Assembly: GCA_037043015.1 (NCBI GenBank)
Contig: CM073325.1
Span: 21,059,001 to 21,123,000 of the forward strand
Direction: 5' to 3'
Length of the DNA: 64,000 nt
DNA from: Bryum argenteum
Lineage: Eukaryota; Streptophyta; Bryopsida; Bryales; Bryaceae
A program made the position numbers and the translations under genes. Each line of letters begins with the position of its first letter. Position 1 is the stretch's first letter. The notes beneath the pieces were generated by a model. It worked only from the letters and a program-made list of their open reading frames with translations, did no database searches and had not been told where the DNA came from. This document shows, piece after piece, positions 24,832 through 35,838 of this stretch.

Positions 24832-25319
24832 TGTAACAGGGCAAGAACTAGATTTTTGTGTTTGCTAGAAAAGTAGATAGATAGTTGAAACCATTTTAGG
24901 AGTTTTTAGAAAATTTTAGAATTTGAGGTAGATGGCCTATGTGGGACCCACCATAGAAGCTTCGAGAAGGTGGGGCCCACCTCTAGAGTCTTCTAGAAGG
25001 GCGGTTATCTAGGTGGGGCCCACCTCTAGGACCTTCCGGAAAGTTCCATGGTGGGGCCCGCCATTGGAACATTCTAGAAAGTTCCAAGGGCGGTTAGGCA
25101 GAGTATAAATAGAACTGGCCGGGCCCATTTGGAGGCATTCGGTCAGGTACGCTTTAGTCCCTCTCTCTCAGTAAAGTTTGGTTTGTACTTTGCTTCTTTA
25201 GTTCTGCTTTGTTCTCTTCTGTTCAAGTCTATTCGGTCTTGTTTAGTCCGGTTTTCTCAGATCTTGTTAGGTTAGCAGTGTTTGAGTTGTGACCAAAGAG
25301 AGAATTCAGTCCCGTTTCA
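24832..25319 (+). repeat. 5' LTR of retrotransposon B
   Basis: 488 bp. It contains TATAAATAG (about 25104) as a likely TATA signal in U3, and inverted-type blocks GGTGGGGCCCACC. Confidence 0.9.
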
Positions 25320-25320
25320 T

Positions 25321-25332
25321 TGGTATCAGAGC
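25321..25332 (+). other. Primer binding site, initiator tRNA-Met type
   Basis: TGGTATCAGAGC, complementary to the 3' end of plant initiator methionine tRNA, two bases after the LTR. Confidence 0.92.
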
Positions 25333-25609
25333 GAGTGTCGGTCTATCCTTACGTTAGGTGCTATTAGCAAGAGTCTACTTAAGAGTCAGTCATTGTGGTT
25401 TCATCAGATCTTGTCCTTGGATCTACTTGGAGTTACTTTCAAGGATTTGGCTAGAACGAGAGAAGGCGTCACGGTAGCAGAGGTCGTCGGAAGAATTGCA
25501 TCATGGGAGAAATGGCGGAACCTACTCATATGGAGACTCAGATTCAAAGACCTACTAGACCAGATTCTTTGCATTACAAGGACAAGCGGACGCTTCTAGA
25601 GCTAGAGAA

Positions 25610-26371
25610 TTGACAAGCTGCGAGGTGAAGTTGAGCAAGCTCGAAACATATTCGGGAACTTCAAGACAAGATGATGTATCTCAATGGCTTTTCAAAGATG
25701 CGACAATATCTCCAACTGTCCGGGCGAACTCAACCGACGGAATTATATATGCGGCCCGACTATTTGAGGGGTGTGCGACCATTTGGTGGCGACGACGAGC
25801 TCAAAACTATGGAGCTCAAGGCGGATTTCAAAATTGGGAGGAATTTGAGACCGAGCTCACAAACCAGTTTCGGCCCATCAATGCGGAGAAGTTAGCGCGC
25901 GATCAGTTGGCCACCTTGACACAGCTAAGGTCAGTGCAGGAGTATGTCACCCGGTTCAAATCCATATGCCTCCAAATACCCAATATTTCGGAGGGAGAGA
26001 TGATGGATCGATTTGTTCGAGGATTGAAGCCGATCGTTCAACGAGAAGTTGAATTAAGAGACCCTCAAACATTTGAGGAGGCGGTTAGGATTGCAGAAAG
26101 AGTTGATGCCATAAACTTTAGAAATCGTGGAGTACGACCTGCAGTATGGAACCCTACGCCACCACCTACTATGGTAGCCCAACAACCGACGCCAATGGAG
26201 ATTGACGCCCTACAAGGACCATTGACGCCACAAAGACGACAATTATTGGCACGGAAGGGATTGTGCTTCTCTCGTCGGGAGTCAAGGCCATCGATTGGAG
26301 AGTGTCAAAACGTCGAATTCGGTGCCAACAAACCAAGGCGGATCCACAACCTCGAAGGTCGACCAAGATGA
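25610..26371 (+). pseudogene. gag of retrotransposon B (degenerate)
   Basis: Encodes a Ty3-type capsid: KLETYSGTSRQDDVSQWLFK, then WWRRRAQNYGAQGGFQNWEE, QFRPINAEKLARDQLATLTQ and LRSVQEYVTRFKSICLQI are typical blocks. The expected CCHC zinc knuckle after ARKGLCF is lost where the frame breaks. A short upstream frame from an ATG near 25504 (MGEMAEPTHMETQ) ends in TGA near 25610 and is probably the true N terminus. Confidence 0.85.
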
Positions 26372-26436
26372 TGAAGGAATGGAGGCGGGGAAACGGGGAC
26401 TCCCGATAAGGGCACCGAGGACCAATATCGGGGATA

Positions 26437-26655
26437 GTGTTGTCTCTCGAGTCAAACAAAGATGGCCTCGGGCAACACTCAAAAAGGTCGGTGATATGTC
26501 TCATGGGTCGACTTAGAAGACAACCGTGTCGAGTACTAGTGGATTGCGGTTCTACGGAGAATTGCATCTCGACCGCAATTGCCAACCGACTTGGGATCAA
26601 GACTAAGGTGATCACCGGAGGGACTATATACCTCCATGAGACGATCGGGAAATGA
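26437..26655 (+). pseudogene. Aspartic protease region of retrotransposon B
   Basis: PCRVLVDCGSTENCISTAIA is the protease active-site block. The usual D(S/T)G is here DCGS. A stop or frame change follows within about 70 codons. Confidence 0.75.
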
Positions 26656-27098
26656 TTTAAGTGAGACATGTGAAGAAGAGACCTTGAGATTGTGTGATGC
26701 CTATGCACTACGAGGAAAATTTAAGGTAACGAAGCTCGGATATGATGTTATCCGGGAATGCCGTGGTTGGAGGCGGAAATAAGCGATTGACCGTGGTGGC
26801 AAGAACCATCTCTTTTAACGAAGGTGGGCGCAAGATAATTCTTCATGCTTCAACATCAAGTGGATTGAAGAAACGACAGGACAACTAAAGGCATATTGGT
26901 GGGGATGGCCTTCATGAAGAAACAGATCGACGAAAGCGGCCGGTGTATGTGGTGGTTCCAAATATTGCTTCAATGGTAGAGAAGAGAGCCGAAGGAGCGA
27001 GCGAGTTGAGCAACTTATCGGCGAGTTCGAGATGTCTTTCCCGCCGACTTACCTAGTGGTTTACCACCGATCGAGGTGCTCCCTTCCACATAGACTTA

Positions 27099-28484
27099 AT
27101 GCGGAAGCTAAACCAAAGAAATCGGCCAATTTATCGCCTAGCACCAAACGAGCTTGAGGAGGCGAGGAAGACGTTGGACGAGCTTTTGGAGAAGGGCCTC
27201 ATTCGAGAAAGCACATCGCCATGGAGAGCACACTGTCCCTTTTGCACCCAAAAGATGGTGGATTGCGGCTATGCATCGATTATCGGGGCCTTAATAAGCG
27301 GAGACCATCAAAAATGCTTATCCACTCCCACGTGTGGATGACCTTCTTGATCAACTTCGAGGCGCAACCATTTTTAGCAAGCTAGATCTTGAAGTGGATC
27401 TTTGCGGATACCAATTGCAAAAGAGGATATTGAAAAGACAAAGATTTGACGCGCTATGGACATTTTGAGTGGCTCGTTCGCCTTTTGGTCTCACCAATGC
27501 CCCAACTTCCTTCATGGGTCACATGAGCAGGTTGTTCGGGACCTTTTGGACAAGTGTGTAGTTGTTTTCATTGACGGCATTTTGATCTATAGTAAAACCC
27601 CGGAAGAGCATGACCAACATCTACGGGAGGTGCTACGTCGGTTACGGGATAGTCACTTCTATTGCAAGCAATCAAAGTGTGAACTTTGGAAGTCCGAGGT
27701 CACCTTTTTGGGGCATGTAGTATCATTCGAGGGTGTGTACATGGAACAAGGCTAAGGTGAATGCGGTGAAGGGATGACCAACTCCCAAGGATGTTTCAAG
27801 TTCGTTCTTTCTTAGGCCTCGCCGGATACTATCGTCGTTTTGTTCGGCGGTTTTGACATTTCGCTTCTCCGACAAATCTATTGGAGAAAGGCGCTCCATT
27901 TGAGTGGAAACTACAACAACAAGGCGCTTTCAATAATTTGAAGGAGGCACTCACTCTCGCTCCAGTCGCAACCATATGATCCTCGACCTTCCGTGCAGAC
28001 GGTTGACATTGACGCCTCCGACTTTGCTATAGGCGCGGTCCTCCAACAAGACTTCGGTAGGGGCCTTCAACCGGTGGCATATGAGTCACGCAAACTTAAG
28101 AGGGCAGAGCGCAATTATTCTGCACGTGATCGGGAACAACTAGCAATTGTACATGCTACCAAAGTATGGCGGCACTATCTATTGGGGAAACCTGTGACAA
28201 TTCGGACTGATCATCGGCCCTTACTACATGATCTGCATTTAGAAAATATGAAATCGAGACACCACCGCTCGGAAGAACAGTTGCAGCTGTTTGATATTCA
28301 ACTTCAGTACAAACAAGGGCGACAACATATTGTGCCAGACGCTTTATCTCGGAGACCAGATCTGAAATCTGAATCAGAGGACACGAGGAAGATTGCTACC
28401 ATTAGTAGTATTGTTCCGGATCTAACGAGAGGAGGAGAGAATGGAAGGAAGCCACCTACCGGGATGCTTACTTCACAATGGTGA
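27099..28484 (+). pseudogene. Reverse transcriptase and RNase H of retrotransposon B, frameshifted
   Basis: RT begins NRPIYRLAPNELEEARKTLD, and fragments continue in changing frames to VVVFIDGILIYSKTPEEHDQ and VTFLGHVVSFEGV. The catalytic F(I/V/L)DDI box reads FIDGI, so one catalytic aspartate is replaced by glycine. RNase H at 27993-28484 is well kept (VDIDASDFAIGAVLQQDFGR, DREQLAIVHATKVWRHYLLG, TDHRPLLHDL, HIVPDALSRR). Several frame changes between 27240 and 28000 make it inactive. Confidence 0.88.
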
Positions 28485-28559
28485 CCGATCGAGTAGAGGT
28501 AGGTGATGTGCAATATCAAGATTACAACCTCGTTGTGGCCTCCTCTATTTTAAGAAGCG

Positions 28560-29915
28560 GGTTTATGTACCTAACGATGCTAAACTTGAACCCGCATACT
28601 TCAAGAAGGGCATGACATTCCTATCTCTCGGACATCTCGGACGTGAGAAGACCTTAGAACGGATTTCTAGAACATGGTTTTGGGTGGGCTTGGATCGTGA
28701 TGTTCGAGCTTTTGTGCGTTCCTGTGAGCTATGCCAACGGAACAAGGCACGCAATCATCGCACCTCTTGACTGCTGCGGCCGATTCCACTACCTACGATA
28801 CGATGGGAACAAGTAACCATGGATCTCATTACTTGTTTTTGCCATAGACGCATCGTAATCCTTGCTGCGGTTCTTTGTCTTTGTGGACCGCCTTTCGAAG
28901 CAAATTCATTTGGCTGCGGTACGCTCCGATATTGTTGCCCCAACACTTGCACGAGTCTTCTTCGACACTGTCTTCCGTCATCATGGATTGCCTCGTGTCA
29001 TTATCTCAGATCGGGATCCGCTTCACAGGAGTTTCGCAAGCACTATTCAAGCTTCTCGGCACACGACTTGCTATGTCATGACCTTTTCATCCTCGGATGA
29101 TGGGACCAGACAGAGCGTGCTAACCGGACCTTGGAGGATATCTTTGCGGGCGTTTGTGGCAATTCACCACAACGACTGGGATGAGTATCTGACCCCTTTG
29201 GAGTTCGCCTATAATGATAGTTCCCAAGCAAGCACGGGTCATTCACCATTCTTTCTTAACGCTGGTCAGCACCCGATTACGCCGCAACAACGCTCCACCG
29301 CCCCATCAACACCAACAACCCTACAACGGAGGAGTTTATACAACGACTAACATCGGCGTTGCAAGAGGCTCGACAATGGCTCTCATCGCACAGTAATCGA
29401 CAAAAACAATATGCAGATAACCACCGCAACATAAGACCTTTCGGAAGGTGACTTGGTTCTCGCTTCTCAAATGCCAACCTTCCGTTAGCTACATCGACTC
29501 AAGTCCGTAAACTTGCACCGGTGGATTGGACCTTTCCGAATCTCTACGGTCATATCCGATGTTGCATACCGCCTCGAGCTTCCGCCACATATCCACATCC
29601 ATCCAGTTTTTCATATCTCGCAGCCTCAAAGAATTTCACATCGAATCGGAGCGCTTTCAGGCCGACATCGGCCTCCGCCGCCACCGGTAGTGATTGAAGA
29701 CCAGGAGGAATATGAAGTGGATCGCATTTTGGAACACCGCTATCTTCGTCGTGGCAATGGGACGTCCGCAATTACAATACAAAGTCCGATGGAAAGGTTA
29801 TCCCATCCACGATGCAACATGGGAGCCCGTTCACAACCTTACCCATTGTCAAGAAACCATTTGGAGATATCATCGGGAGCGAAACGAGGGGCGTTCCGCA
29901 TTAGCGGAGGATTAA
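28560..29915 (+). pseudogene. Integrase and chromodomain of retrotransposon B, frameshifted
   Basis: The HHCC zinc region, core (FVDRLSKQIHLAAVRSDIVA; VFFDTVFRHHGLPRVIISDR; EFAYNDSSQASTGHSPF) and C-terminal chromodomain (QYKVRWKGYPIHDATWEPVH) are recognisable but fall in different frames. Confidence 0.85.
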
Positions 29916-29916
29916 T

Positions 29917-30404
29917 TGTAACAGGCAAGAACTAGATTTTTGTGTTTCTTTAGAAAAGTAGATAGATAGTTGAAACCATTTTAGGAGTTTTTAGAAAATT
30001 TTAGAATTTGAGGTAGATGGCCTATGTGGGACCCACCATAGAAGCTTCGAGAAGGTGGGGCCCACCTCTAGAGTCTTCTAGAAGGGCGGTTATCTAGGTG
30101 GGGCCCACCTCTAGGACCTTCCGGAAAGTTCCATGGTGGGGCCCGCCATTGGAACATTCTAGAAAGTTCCAAGGGCGGTTAGGCAGAGTATAAATAGAAC
30201 TGGCCGGGCCCATTTGGAGGCATTCGGTCAGGTACGCTTTAGTCCCTCTCTCTCAGTAAAGTTTGGTTTGTACTTTGCTTCTTTAGTTCTGCTTTGTTCT
30301 CTTCTGTTCAAGTCTATTCGGTCTTGTTTAGTCCGGTTTTCTCAGATCTTGTTAGGTTAGCAGTGTTTGAGTTGTGACCAAAGAGAGAATTCAGTCCCGT
30401 TTCA
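29917..30404 (+). repeat. 3' LTR of retrotransposon B
   Basis: 488 bp, differs from the left copy by one G less near its start and by TTTCTTTAG against TTTGCTAG. A purine-rich AGCGGAGGA just upstream is the probable polypurine tract. Confidence 0.9.
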
Positions 30405-30409
30405 GACGG

Positions 30410-30719
30410 GGACGTTGTCGCAATATGCTCGCTTCGGAGCATTACCTTGTCTCCTACATAATACTTGGGTGAGTCGTGTACATGACGGTCATAGTGCCTT
30501 TTGGCATGCTCTCCTGCAATCTGAATCATCGTTTTGATTTCCTCATGGACTTGGTGTAAGAGCCGGACTCTGTCTTCAGCAGCTGGGACAACTGAGGTCG
30601 TAGGTTTGCTGAAAGACATGGTTGGATGATAGCCGTACGTCACATAGAATGGGAGAAAAACCTGTGGCAGAGTGAACGGAATTATTGTAAGCAAATTCTG
30701 CTACAGGAAGGAGGTCAGC
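30410..30719 (-). pseudogene. Integrase C-terminal part of retrotransposon A, split from the main frame
   Basis: Continues the 30720-32867 frame after a TGA that replaces an expected tryptophan codon (QDD-stop-ADLLPVAEFAYNNSV). A one-base change in a T run then shifts to FLPFYVTYGYHPTM ... HAKRHYDRHVHDSPKYYVGD. It is interrupted by the nested element at 30404. Confidence 0.8.
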
Positions 30720-32867
30720 TCAGTCATCCTGGCGTTTTGCGGTGAACATGCGTAGGATTTGTTCCAAGTACTGGTTCACCCGTTCTGTTTGACCATCCAA
30801 CTGAGGATGAAAGGCTGTTGTTGGGGCTGGTTGAATGCGGAGAAGCTCATGAAGACGGTGCATGAATTTGGAGACGAAAACTGCGTCGCGATCAGAAATC
30901 AATTCGGTAGGGGTACCGTGATGCTTCCAGACATGTTGTAAATATAACTTGGCCGTACCGGCGGAGTCCATGGCTTCGGTAGTAGGAATGAAGTGAGCCA
31001 ATTTTGTATTCTTGTCGACGACCACCATTATAGTGTCATAGGCGCCGCTCTGAGGAAGCTTGACGATGAAATCCGTTGTAACTCTTTGCCATGGAGCATC
31101 TGCGGGCGGAATAGGCTGGAGAAGCCCGTAACGAGGATGTCGCGTGGGCTTGGACCTTTGACAGAGGTCACAACCGTCGACATATCGGTGTACGTATCTG
31201 GTCAGTGACGGCCAATAGAATGTACGCGCCACTAGGTCCACCGTCTTCGCGCGTCCCAGATGTCCAGCAGCTGGTGCGTCGTGGCGCGAGCGGAGAATCT
31301 GCCGTCTAAATTCTTCTTCGTCGGGAACCATTATCGCCCCTCGGAAAAATAACAGCCCATCGGAAAAGGTGTAGTCGTGAAGTTGACGTCGTAATTGAGC
31401 GGGAATTTCCCCGTGGCCTGTTGTCAGAAAACTTAGAATGGGTCCGAGTACCGGGTCCCTTGGAGTGGATTCCCTAATCAGTTGAAAGAGGTGAGCGTCA
31501 CTCCATACTGGTTCCACCGCCTCCAACATGGCCAACCGTAACAGAGGTCGTACATTGTTGTCCGTAGTAGTGGCGTCAAATCGCCGGGAGAGCATGTCTG
31601 CACGTCCGTTAAGAGCTCCAGGACGGTGTTCAATGACGAAATTGTACGCTGAAGGGAGTTCGGACCACCGTGCTTGGCGGCGATTCAAGACCTTTGTCGT
31701 CATGAATTGTTCCAAGTTCTTGTGGTCAGAGATTACCCGAATCTGATGAGGAGAGCCTTCGAGATATATGCGCCAATCTTGAAACGCCAATACAATGCTC
31801 AGGAGTTCTTTGTCGTAGATGTCGTAGTTTTCCTCCGCTGCGGACATCTTCGAGCTGCGATAGGCACATGGATGTAGGAGCCCGTCAGGGCCGTACTGAG
31901 ATAAGATGCCACCGGTGGCTGTATCAGAGGCGTTTGTTTCCAAGATGAAAGGTTTGTCAAATTGTGGGTGGAGGAGTACAGGTGCTTCGGTGAAACGACG
32001 ACGGAGTTCGTTGAAAACCGCGTCTGTTGCCGGAGTCCACGCGAACGGTTGATCCTTTCTAGTGAGTCGCGTAAGAGGGACCGCGATCTGTGAATAGTCA
32101 GCGATAAACCTCCGATAAAAATTGGCGAATCCCAGGAATGCTTGAACTTCGCGAAGGGTCTTTGGTGTAGGCCAATCCTTGAGGGCAGCCACCTTGTCAT
32201 TGCACATCGCAAGTCCCCGGCTCGAGACCACGAGTCCCAAGAACTCCACTGCCTCCTTGTGAAATTCGCATTTAGACAGTTTGGCGTAAAGCCCATGTTG
32301 GTGGAGGCGCTTTAGAACCTCCCGAACCACTGGTCGATGCTCTTCCAATGTCTTGGAGAAAATTAATATGTCGTCGAGGTAGATCACGACAGAAATATCA
32401 AGTAGGTCTTCGAATATGCTCTGCATATGGGCCTGAAACTGGGCGGGTGCGTTGGTAAGGCCAAATGGCATTACCAGGTACTCATAAAGGCCGTATCGGG
32501 TCTTGAAGGCCGTTTTGTACTCATGTCCTGGGGCCATCCGAACTCGGTAGTACGCCTGGCGGATATCAAGCTTGGTGAAGACCTTAGCGCCTACGAGGCG
32601 ATCCGTCAGCTCAGGAATCAGGGGCAGCGGGTACCGGTTTTTTATGGTAACCTTATTGAGATTCCGGTAGTCAATGCAGACGCAGAGGGTTCTGTCTTTC
32701 TTTTTTGCGAACACGATGGGCGCCGATACTGGTGACTGAGATCGGCGAATCCATCCCTTGCCGAGATGTTTATCGAGATACCGGCGCAATTCCTCTAGTT
32801 CCGCAGGGGACATAGGACGGAGTCCCATGTTGCGGGGTTCTTGTCCGTCTTTAAACTCTATCTTCAT
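30720..32867 (-). CDS. Pol of retrotransposon A: reverse transcriptase, RNase H, integrase
   Basis: A 715-codon open frame. RT has SPVSAPIVFAKKKDRTLCVC, KLDIRQAYYRVRM, LMPFGLTNAPAQFQ-type blocks and an intact YLDDILIFSK catalytic box. RNase H shows LETNASDTATGGILSQY and YDIYDKELLSIVLAFQDWR. Integrase shows the HHCC region (AGHLGRAKTVDLVARTFYWP ... CDLCQRSK) and core motifs TDFIVKLP, ISDRDAVF and HPQLDGQTERVN, so D, D and E are present. The frame ends at a TGA just after the integrase core. In RNase H, LETNASD has N where D is usual (LETDASD), which may reduce activity. Confidence 0.92.
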   Translation of the reverse strand: MKIEFKDGQEPRNMGLRPMSPAELEELRRYLDKHLGKGWIRRSQSPVSAPIVFAKKKDRTLCVCIDYRNLNKVTIKNRYPLPLIPELTDRLVGAKVFTKLDIRQAYYRVRMAPGHEYKTAFKTRYGLYEYLVMPFGLTNAPAQFQAHMQSIFEDLLDISVVIYLDDILIFSKTLEEHRPVVREVLKRLHQHGLYAKLSKCEFHKEAVEFLGLVVSSRGLAMCNDKVAALKDWPTPKTLREVQAFLGFANFYRRFIADYSQIAVPLTRLTRKDQPFAWTPATDAVFNELRRRFTEAPVLLHPQFDKPFILETNASDTATGGILSQYGPDGLLHPCAYRSSKMSAAEENYDIYDKELLSIVLAFQDWRIYLEGSPHQIRVISDHKNLEQFMTTKVLNRRQARWSELPSAYNFVIEHRPGALNGRADMLSRRFDATTTDNNVRPLLRLAMLEAVEPVWSDAHLFQLIRESTPRDPVLGPILSFLTTGHGEIPAQLRRQLHDYTFSDGLLFFRGAIMVPDEEEFRRQILRSRHDAPAAGHLGRAKTVDLVARTFYWPSLTRYVHRYVDGCDLCQRSKPTRHPRYGLLQPIPPADAPWQRVTTDFIVKLPQSGAYDTIMVVVDKNTKLAHFIPTTEAMDSAGTAKLYLQHVWKHHGTPTELISDRDAVFVSKFMHRLHELLRIQPAPTTAFHPQLDGQTERVNQYLEQILRMFTAKRQDD

Positions 32868-32923
32868 GTCAGAAGGCCCGTGTTGAGGTAGTTCATTAGA
32901 AGCCTCCTCGCTGAACGCACCCT

Positions 32924-33450
32924 CTAGCCCTCTAGGTCGGCATATTCTAGGGGAAGTGTCATGGGCGCTCGTGGTGGTGTCGTTGAGAGCTCAGAAATCT
33001 CCAATGAGTAAAGCTCAGCCCCTCTCGTGGCTTGCCGAATTTTTGGGATAGATGACAGAGTAGGTCGGATGGCGGCTACCACGGAGGGCACAGAGGTCGG
33101 TAAGCAATGCTCTTTGCAGAAGACGGAAGTAAACCGAACCATCCCAGTAGACCACCGGATGTCGGGGTCATGTTGCCATAGCCAAGGGGTGCCAAGGACG
33201 CAGTCGTAGCGGCCGGTGTTGGTAATATCCGCCGTGAGAATCTCAGCATGATTCCCAATCACCAGCTGAAAAGTGGCCTCATGGGTGACCAGTCCCGTGT
33301 TGATGACCCGTCCGTCGATCACACGGACCTCACGAGGTGTGGGCTTCAGTGTAACCGTGGCGTTACTAGCAGCAGCAAAAGTAGAATGTATGAACACGCC
33401 AGTAGCTCCAGAGTCCACCAATAACGTAGTCGGTCGTCCATTGGCTTATC
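32924..33450 (-). pseudogene. Protease region of retrotransposon A with stop and frameshift
   Basis: LLVDSGATGVFIHSTFA is the aspartic-protease active site (DSG intact). An in-frame TAA lies just upstream (near 33450) between HLTLAG and ANGRPTTLL. The frame then ends in TAG at about 32924 and must shift to reach the pol frame. Confidence 0.8.
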
Positions 33451-33594
33451 CTGCCAATGTCAAGTGCGTACCGGGATCGGTCGTTGCACGTAAAAAAAGA
33501 GGTTCCTCTTTCAGACGCGGCACGTCGGTCAGAGCCTGCTTGTACGTTGCCGTCTTAGCCGTTTGGCAGGAGCCCGGGTACTGAGTCGGAGGCG

Positions 33595-34692
33595 TCAGTC
33601 CCGGGCTTCTCCTTTTCCCGAATCGTTGACACCTTCCTCCGCAGTGGCAGAAAAAGAAAGAGGCTTTGAGGGGTTGGTGGGACACCTGGACCGTGGGTGG
33701 CCTTGTTGTCCGCACCCCCAACATCGGCCTTGGCGTTGAAACTCTTGCCGTTCCGCCGCTGTCCTTGCCATAGCCGTCGACTTCCGAGGAACTGGCGCAA
33801 AGGCATCAAGCTCCATAGGGACAGGGCCCGTCATAGAAGTGGAAAGTGGTGGGAAACGCCGTCCTGGATGGAAAGCTGAAACCGCGGGTGTAGTCGAGGA
33901 CCGCCCTCCTTTAGGTCGCATGGCCCAAAGCCGCTCGTCAATCCGAGAAGCTCTCGACATCCAGCCCTGGAGGGTGGTAGGTGGCTCTTCTGAAGTGGCT
34001 ATCGTGTAGTGTACTTCAGTCTTCAAGCCTTGTCGGAAGTGAGTAATGAGGGCTTCCTCGCACCATCCGACCTGGACCGCTAGCTCATTGAAAGCCGCTA
34101 TGTAAGGTGCCACACCAGCGGTTTGGCGGAGAGCCATAAGTCGGTCTTGTGCCTGCCCTTTGCGATCAACTTCGCCAAACACAACAAGCACTCCTGCTCG
34201 GAAGTCCTCGTAAGAAGCTAGGAGTGGGTGACTCCTCTTCTCGTCGAGGGCCTGCAGGAGAGGCATCGCCCATCCCTCCGCCGTTCTAGTCATATAGGAT
34301 AGCGCGCAGGTGATCTTTTGCCTGTCCGTCCCATATCCTAGCGGGTTGTTATCAAACTGCAACCGAAGTTGTGCGAGCTAGCGGTAAACGTCGCCGCCCT
34401 TTCTTCCTGCAAACTCCTTTGGTCGCGCAATTTTTGTTACTCCCCGTCCTGTCGGGCCGTCTAGGCCGGGCTGGGGATGCACCGGTGGGGGTAGCACCGG
34501 CGGCCCTTGAATCATGGTGCTGCGGCTCATACATTCTTGGACAATGTGGAGAATTGCTGCATGTAGTCCTTGGACCTGTTGTTGGACTGCATGCAAGGCT
34601 TGAAGTTGTTGCTGAATGAAAACAGTCAAGTCAGCAGCTCCACCCCCGCTGGCGTCGGATCCGGGACTGAAGGTGTCTCATTAAGGTCCATG
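33595..34692 (-). pseudogene. gag of retrotransposon A with frame breaks
   Basis: It starts at an ATG near 34692 (MDLNETPSVPDPT), shifts frame near 34640, and hits a TAG near 34380. It then runs open to 33595 through the capsid (SYMTRTAEGWAMPLLQALDE; YIAAFNELAVQVGWCEEALI; FRQGLKTEVHYTI) to a CCHC zinc knuckle, CWGCGQQGHPRSRC. The coding change near 33600 needed to enter protease could be a normal programmed shift, but the others are lesions. Confidence 0.85.
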
Positions 34693-34811
34693 GTGTAGTA
34701 CTTCCTTTCTGTTTATTCCGGAAAACTGAGTCCTCCTATCTTGTACCCTCCAACAGCCGCATGTGACTTAGAATCAGAAGCATTTGCGATGTGGGTAATC
34801 CTATCAAACTA

Positions 34812-35400
34812 TGTGGCCGCGGGAGCAACAACCTTGTGGCTTGAGGAACACGACCTGGTTGGACCCAGGGTCGGGGACCCACGGTGGTAGGGTCTATGAC
34901 GCCCAAACTCATGGATTCGTCAATCCTTGCATATCATCTGGATACAAAAACTCCTTGGCGCCCGCTTGTTCAACCCCAGACGGTTACAGCCGCCGGGTCC
35001 CTGTCGCAACGGAAACGAAGGCGTGGGTGACCCTGGTCGTAGGGCCTGCAGTGGTGGTCATGGGGATGGGTACCGCCGCGGTCACAGGTCCACGCCGCGG
35101 TCACCGGTCCGCTGACTTCCGATGGACCGACTGTGCGCCGGGCCGCCTTCCCCGTTGCGCTGGCTTTCCGATAGAGTGCCTGTGCGCCGGGCCGCCGTGA
35201 CTATGCGCCGGGCCGCCTTCCCCGCTGCGGTGGCAGGTTGGTCGGTGTCGGACCTGGCGGACTGTGCGCCCCCGCTGCTGTAGCACGCTGGCGTTGCCTG
35301 GCCGGCCCACTGGCTTCCGGGGCTTCCGCTGACTCCTGCTGCGGTGGCAATGACTCCCGTAGTGAGTCCCGTCAAGCCGTTCGGCTCGTTCGCTGAGATC
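34812..35400. repeat. GC-rich degenerate tandem repeats in the leader of retrotransposon A
   Basis: TGTGCGCCGGGCCGCC recurs at least twice with a close variant (about 35140-35215), with related GCTGCGGTGGC and CCGCTGCTGTAGC copies around it. It is much more GC-rich than the surroundings. Confidence 0.6.
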
Positions 35401-35466
35401 CGAAAGTGGTGGGCTTAGAGCGAACTCGTCAAACGGGAAGGGGAACACGCTCACCGCACCAGTTTG

Positions 35467-35838
35467 CTAATTGCTGGACCTCGTAGCGGCGGTTGTCGCA
35501 GCTCGTCGCATTGCTGCAATTCGCTCCGCCACCAGCTGAAGCATGGTTTCCAGGAAATGGTCGAATGGAGAAGCAGCGTATTCGATGTCCGCGCCGTACT
35601 TATCGGAGAAATTGAAATCACAGGTCCGTTCCTCGGTGATCCTCTCGAGTTGCTCGACGAACATATGCAGATCAGCCAACCGGTCAGTTGTGCGGATCAT
35701 TGATCTTGCTAAACACACGTCCGCGTTGTCGCACCAGTACTTGCTAAGTTTCCCCTCAGCATCGCAGATAGTTGCGCGCATCAACGCCGCCCGGAACTCC
35801 AGTTGCAAATGGTACGTCTTGAGCCGCTTCCCCGGCAT
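35467..35838 (-). CDS. Unidentified 123-codon frame in the 5' leader of retrotransposon A
   Basis: Sense-strand frame of the element between the 5' LTR and gag. It starts MPGKRLKTYHLQLEFRAALM and continues ICDAEGKLSKYWCDNAD and LADLHMFVEQLERITEER. It looks protein-like (mixed charge, amphipathic helices, no low complexity) but I recognise no family. It may be an additional element gene, captured host sequence, or a remnant of another insertion in an unusually long leader. Confidence 0.35.
   Translation of the reverse strand: MPGKRLKTYHLQLEFRAALMRATICDAEGKLSKYWCDNADVCLARSMIRTTDRLADLHMFVEQLERITEERTCDFNFSDKYGADIEYAASPFDHFLETMLQLVAERIAAMRRAATTAATRSSN

Larger units (their letters stand above)
24832..30404 (+). 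mobile_element. Ty3/gypsy LTR retrotransposon B (plus strand), nested inside A
   Basis: Two 488-bp LTRs (24832-25319, 29917-30404), TG...CA ended, flanked by the 5-bp duplication GACGG (24827-24831, 30405-30409). A PBS for initiator tRNA-Met follows the left LTR. Internal order on the plus strand: gag, protease, RT, RNase H, integrase, chromodomain, with many frame breaks. The LTRs differ by only a few bases or small indels near their left ends, so insertion is recent and later than that of A. Confidence 0.93.

Noticed and set aside
35101..35454. GC-rich frames on both strands in the element A leader
   Set aside because: Repetitive Gly/Ala/Arg/Pro-rich translations of tandem repeats; no domain.
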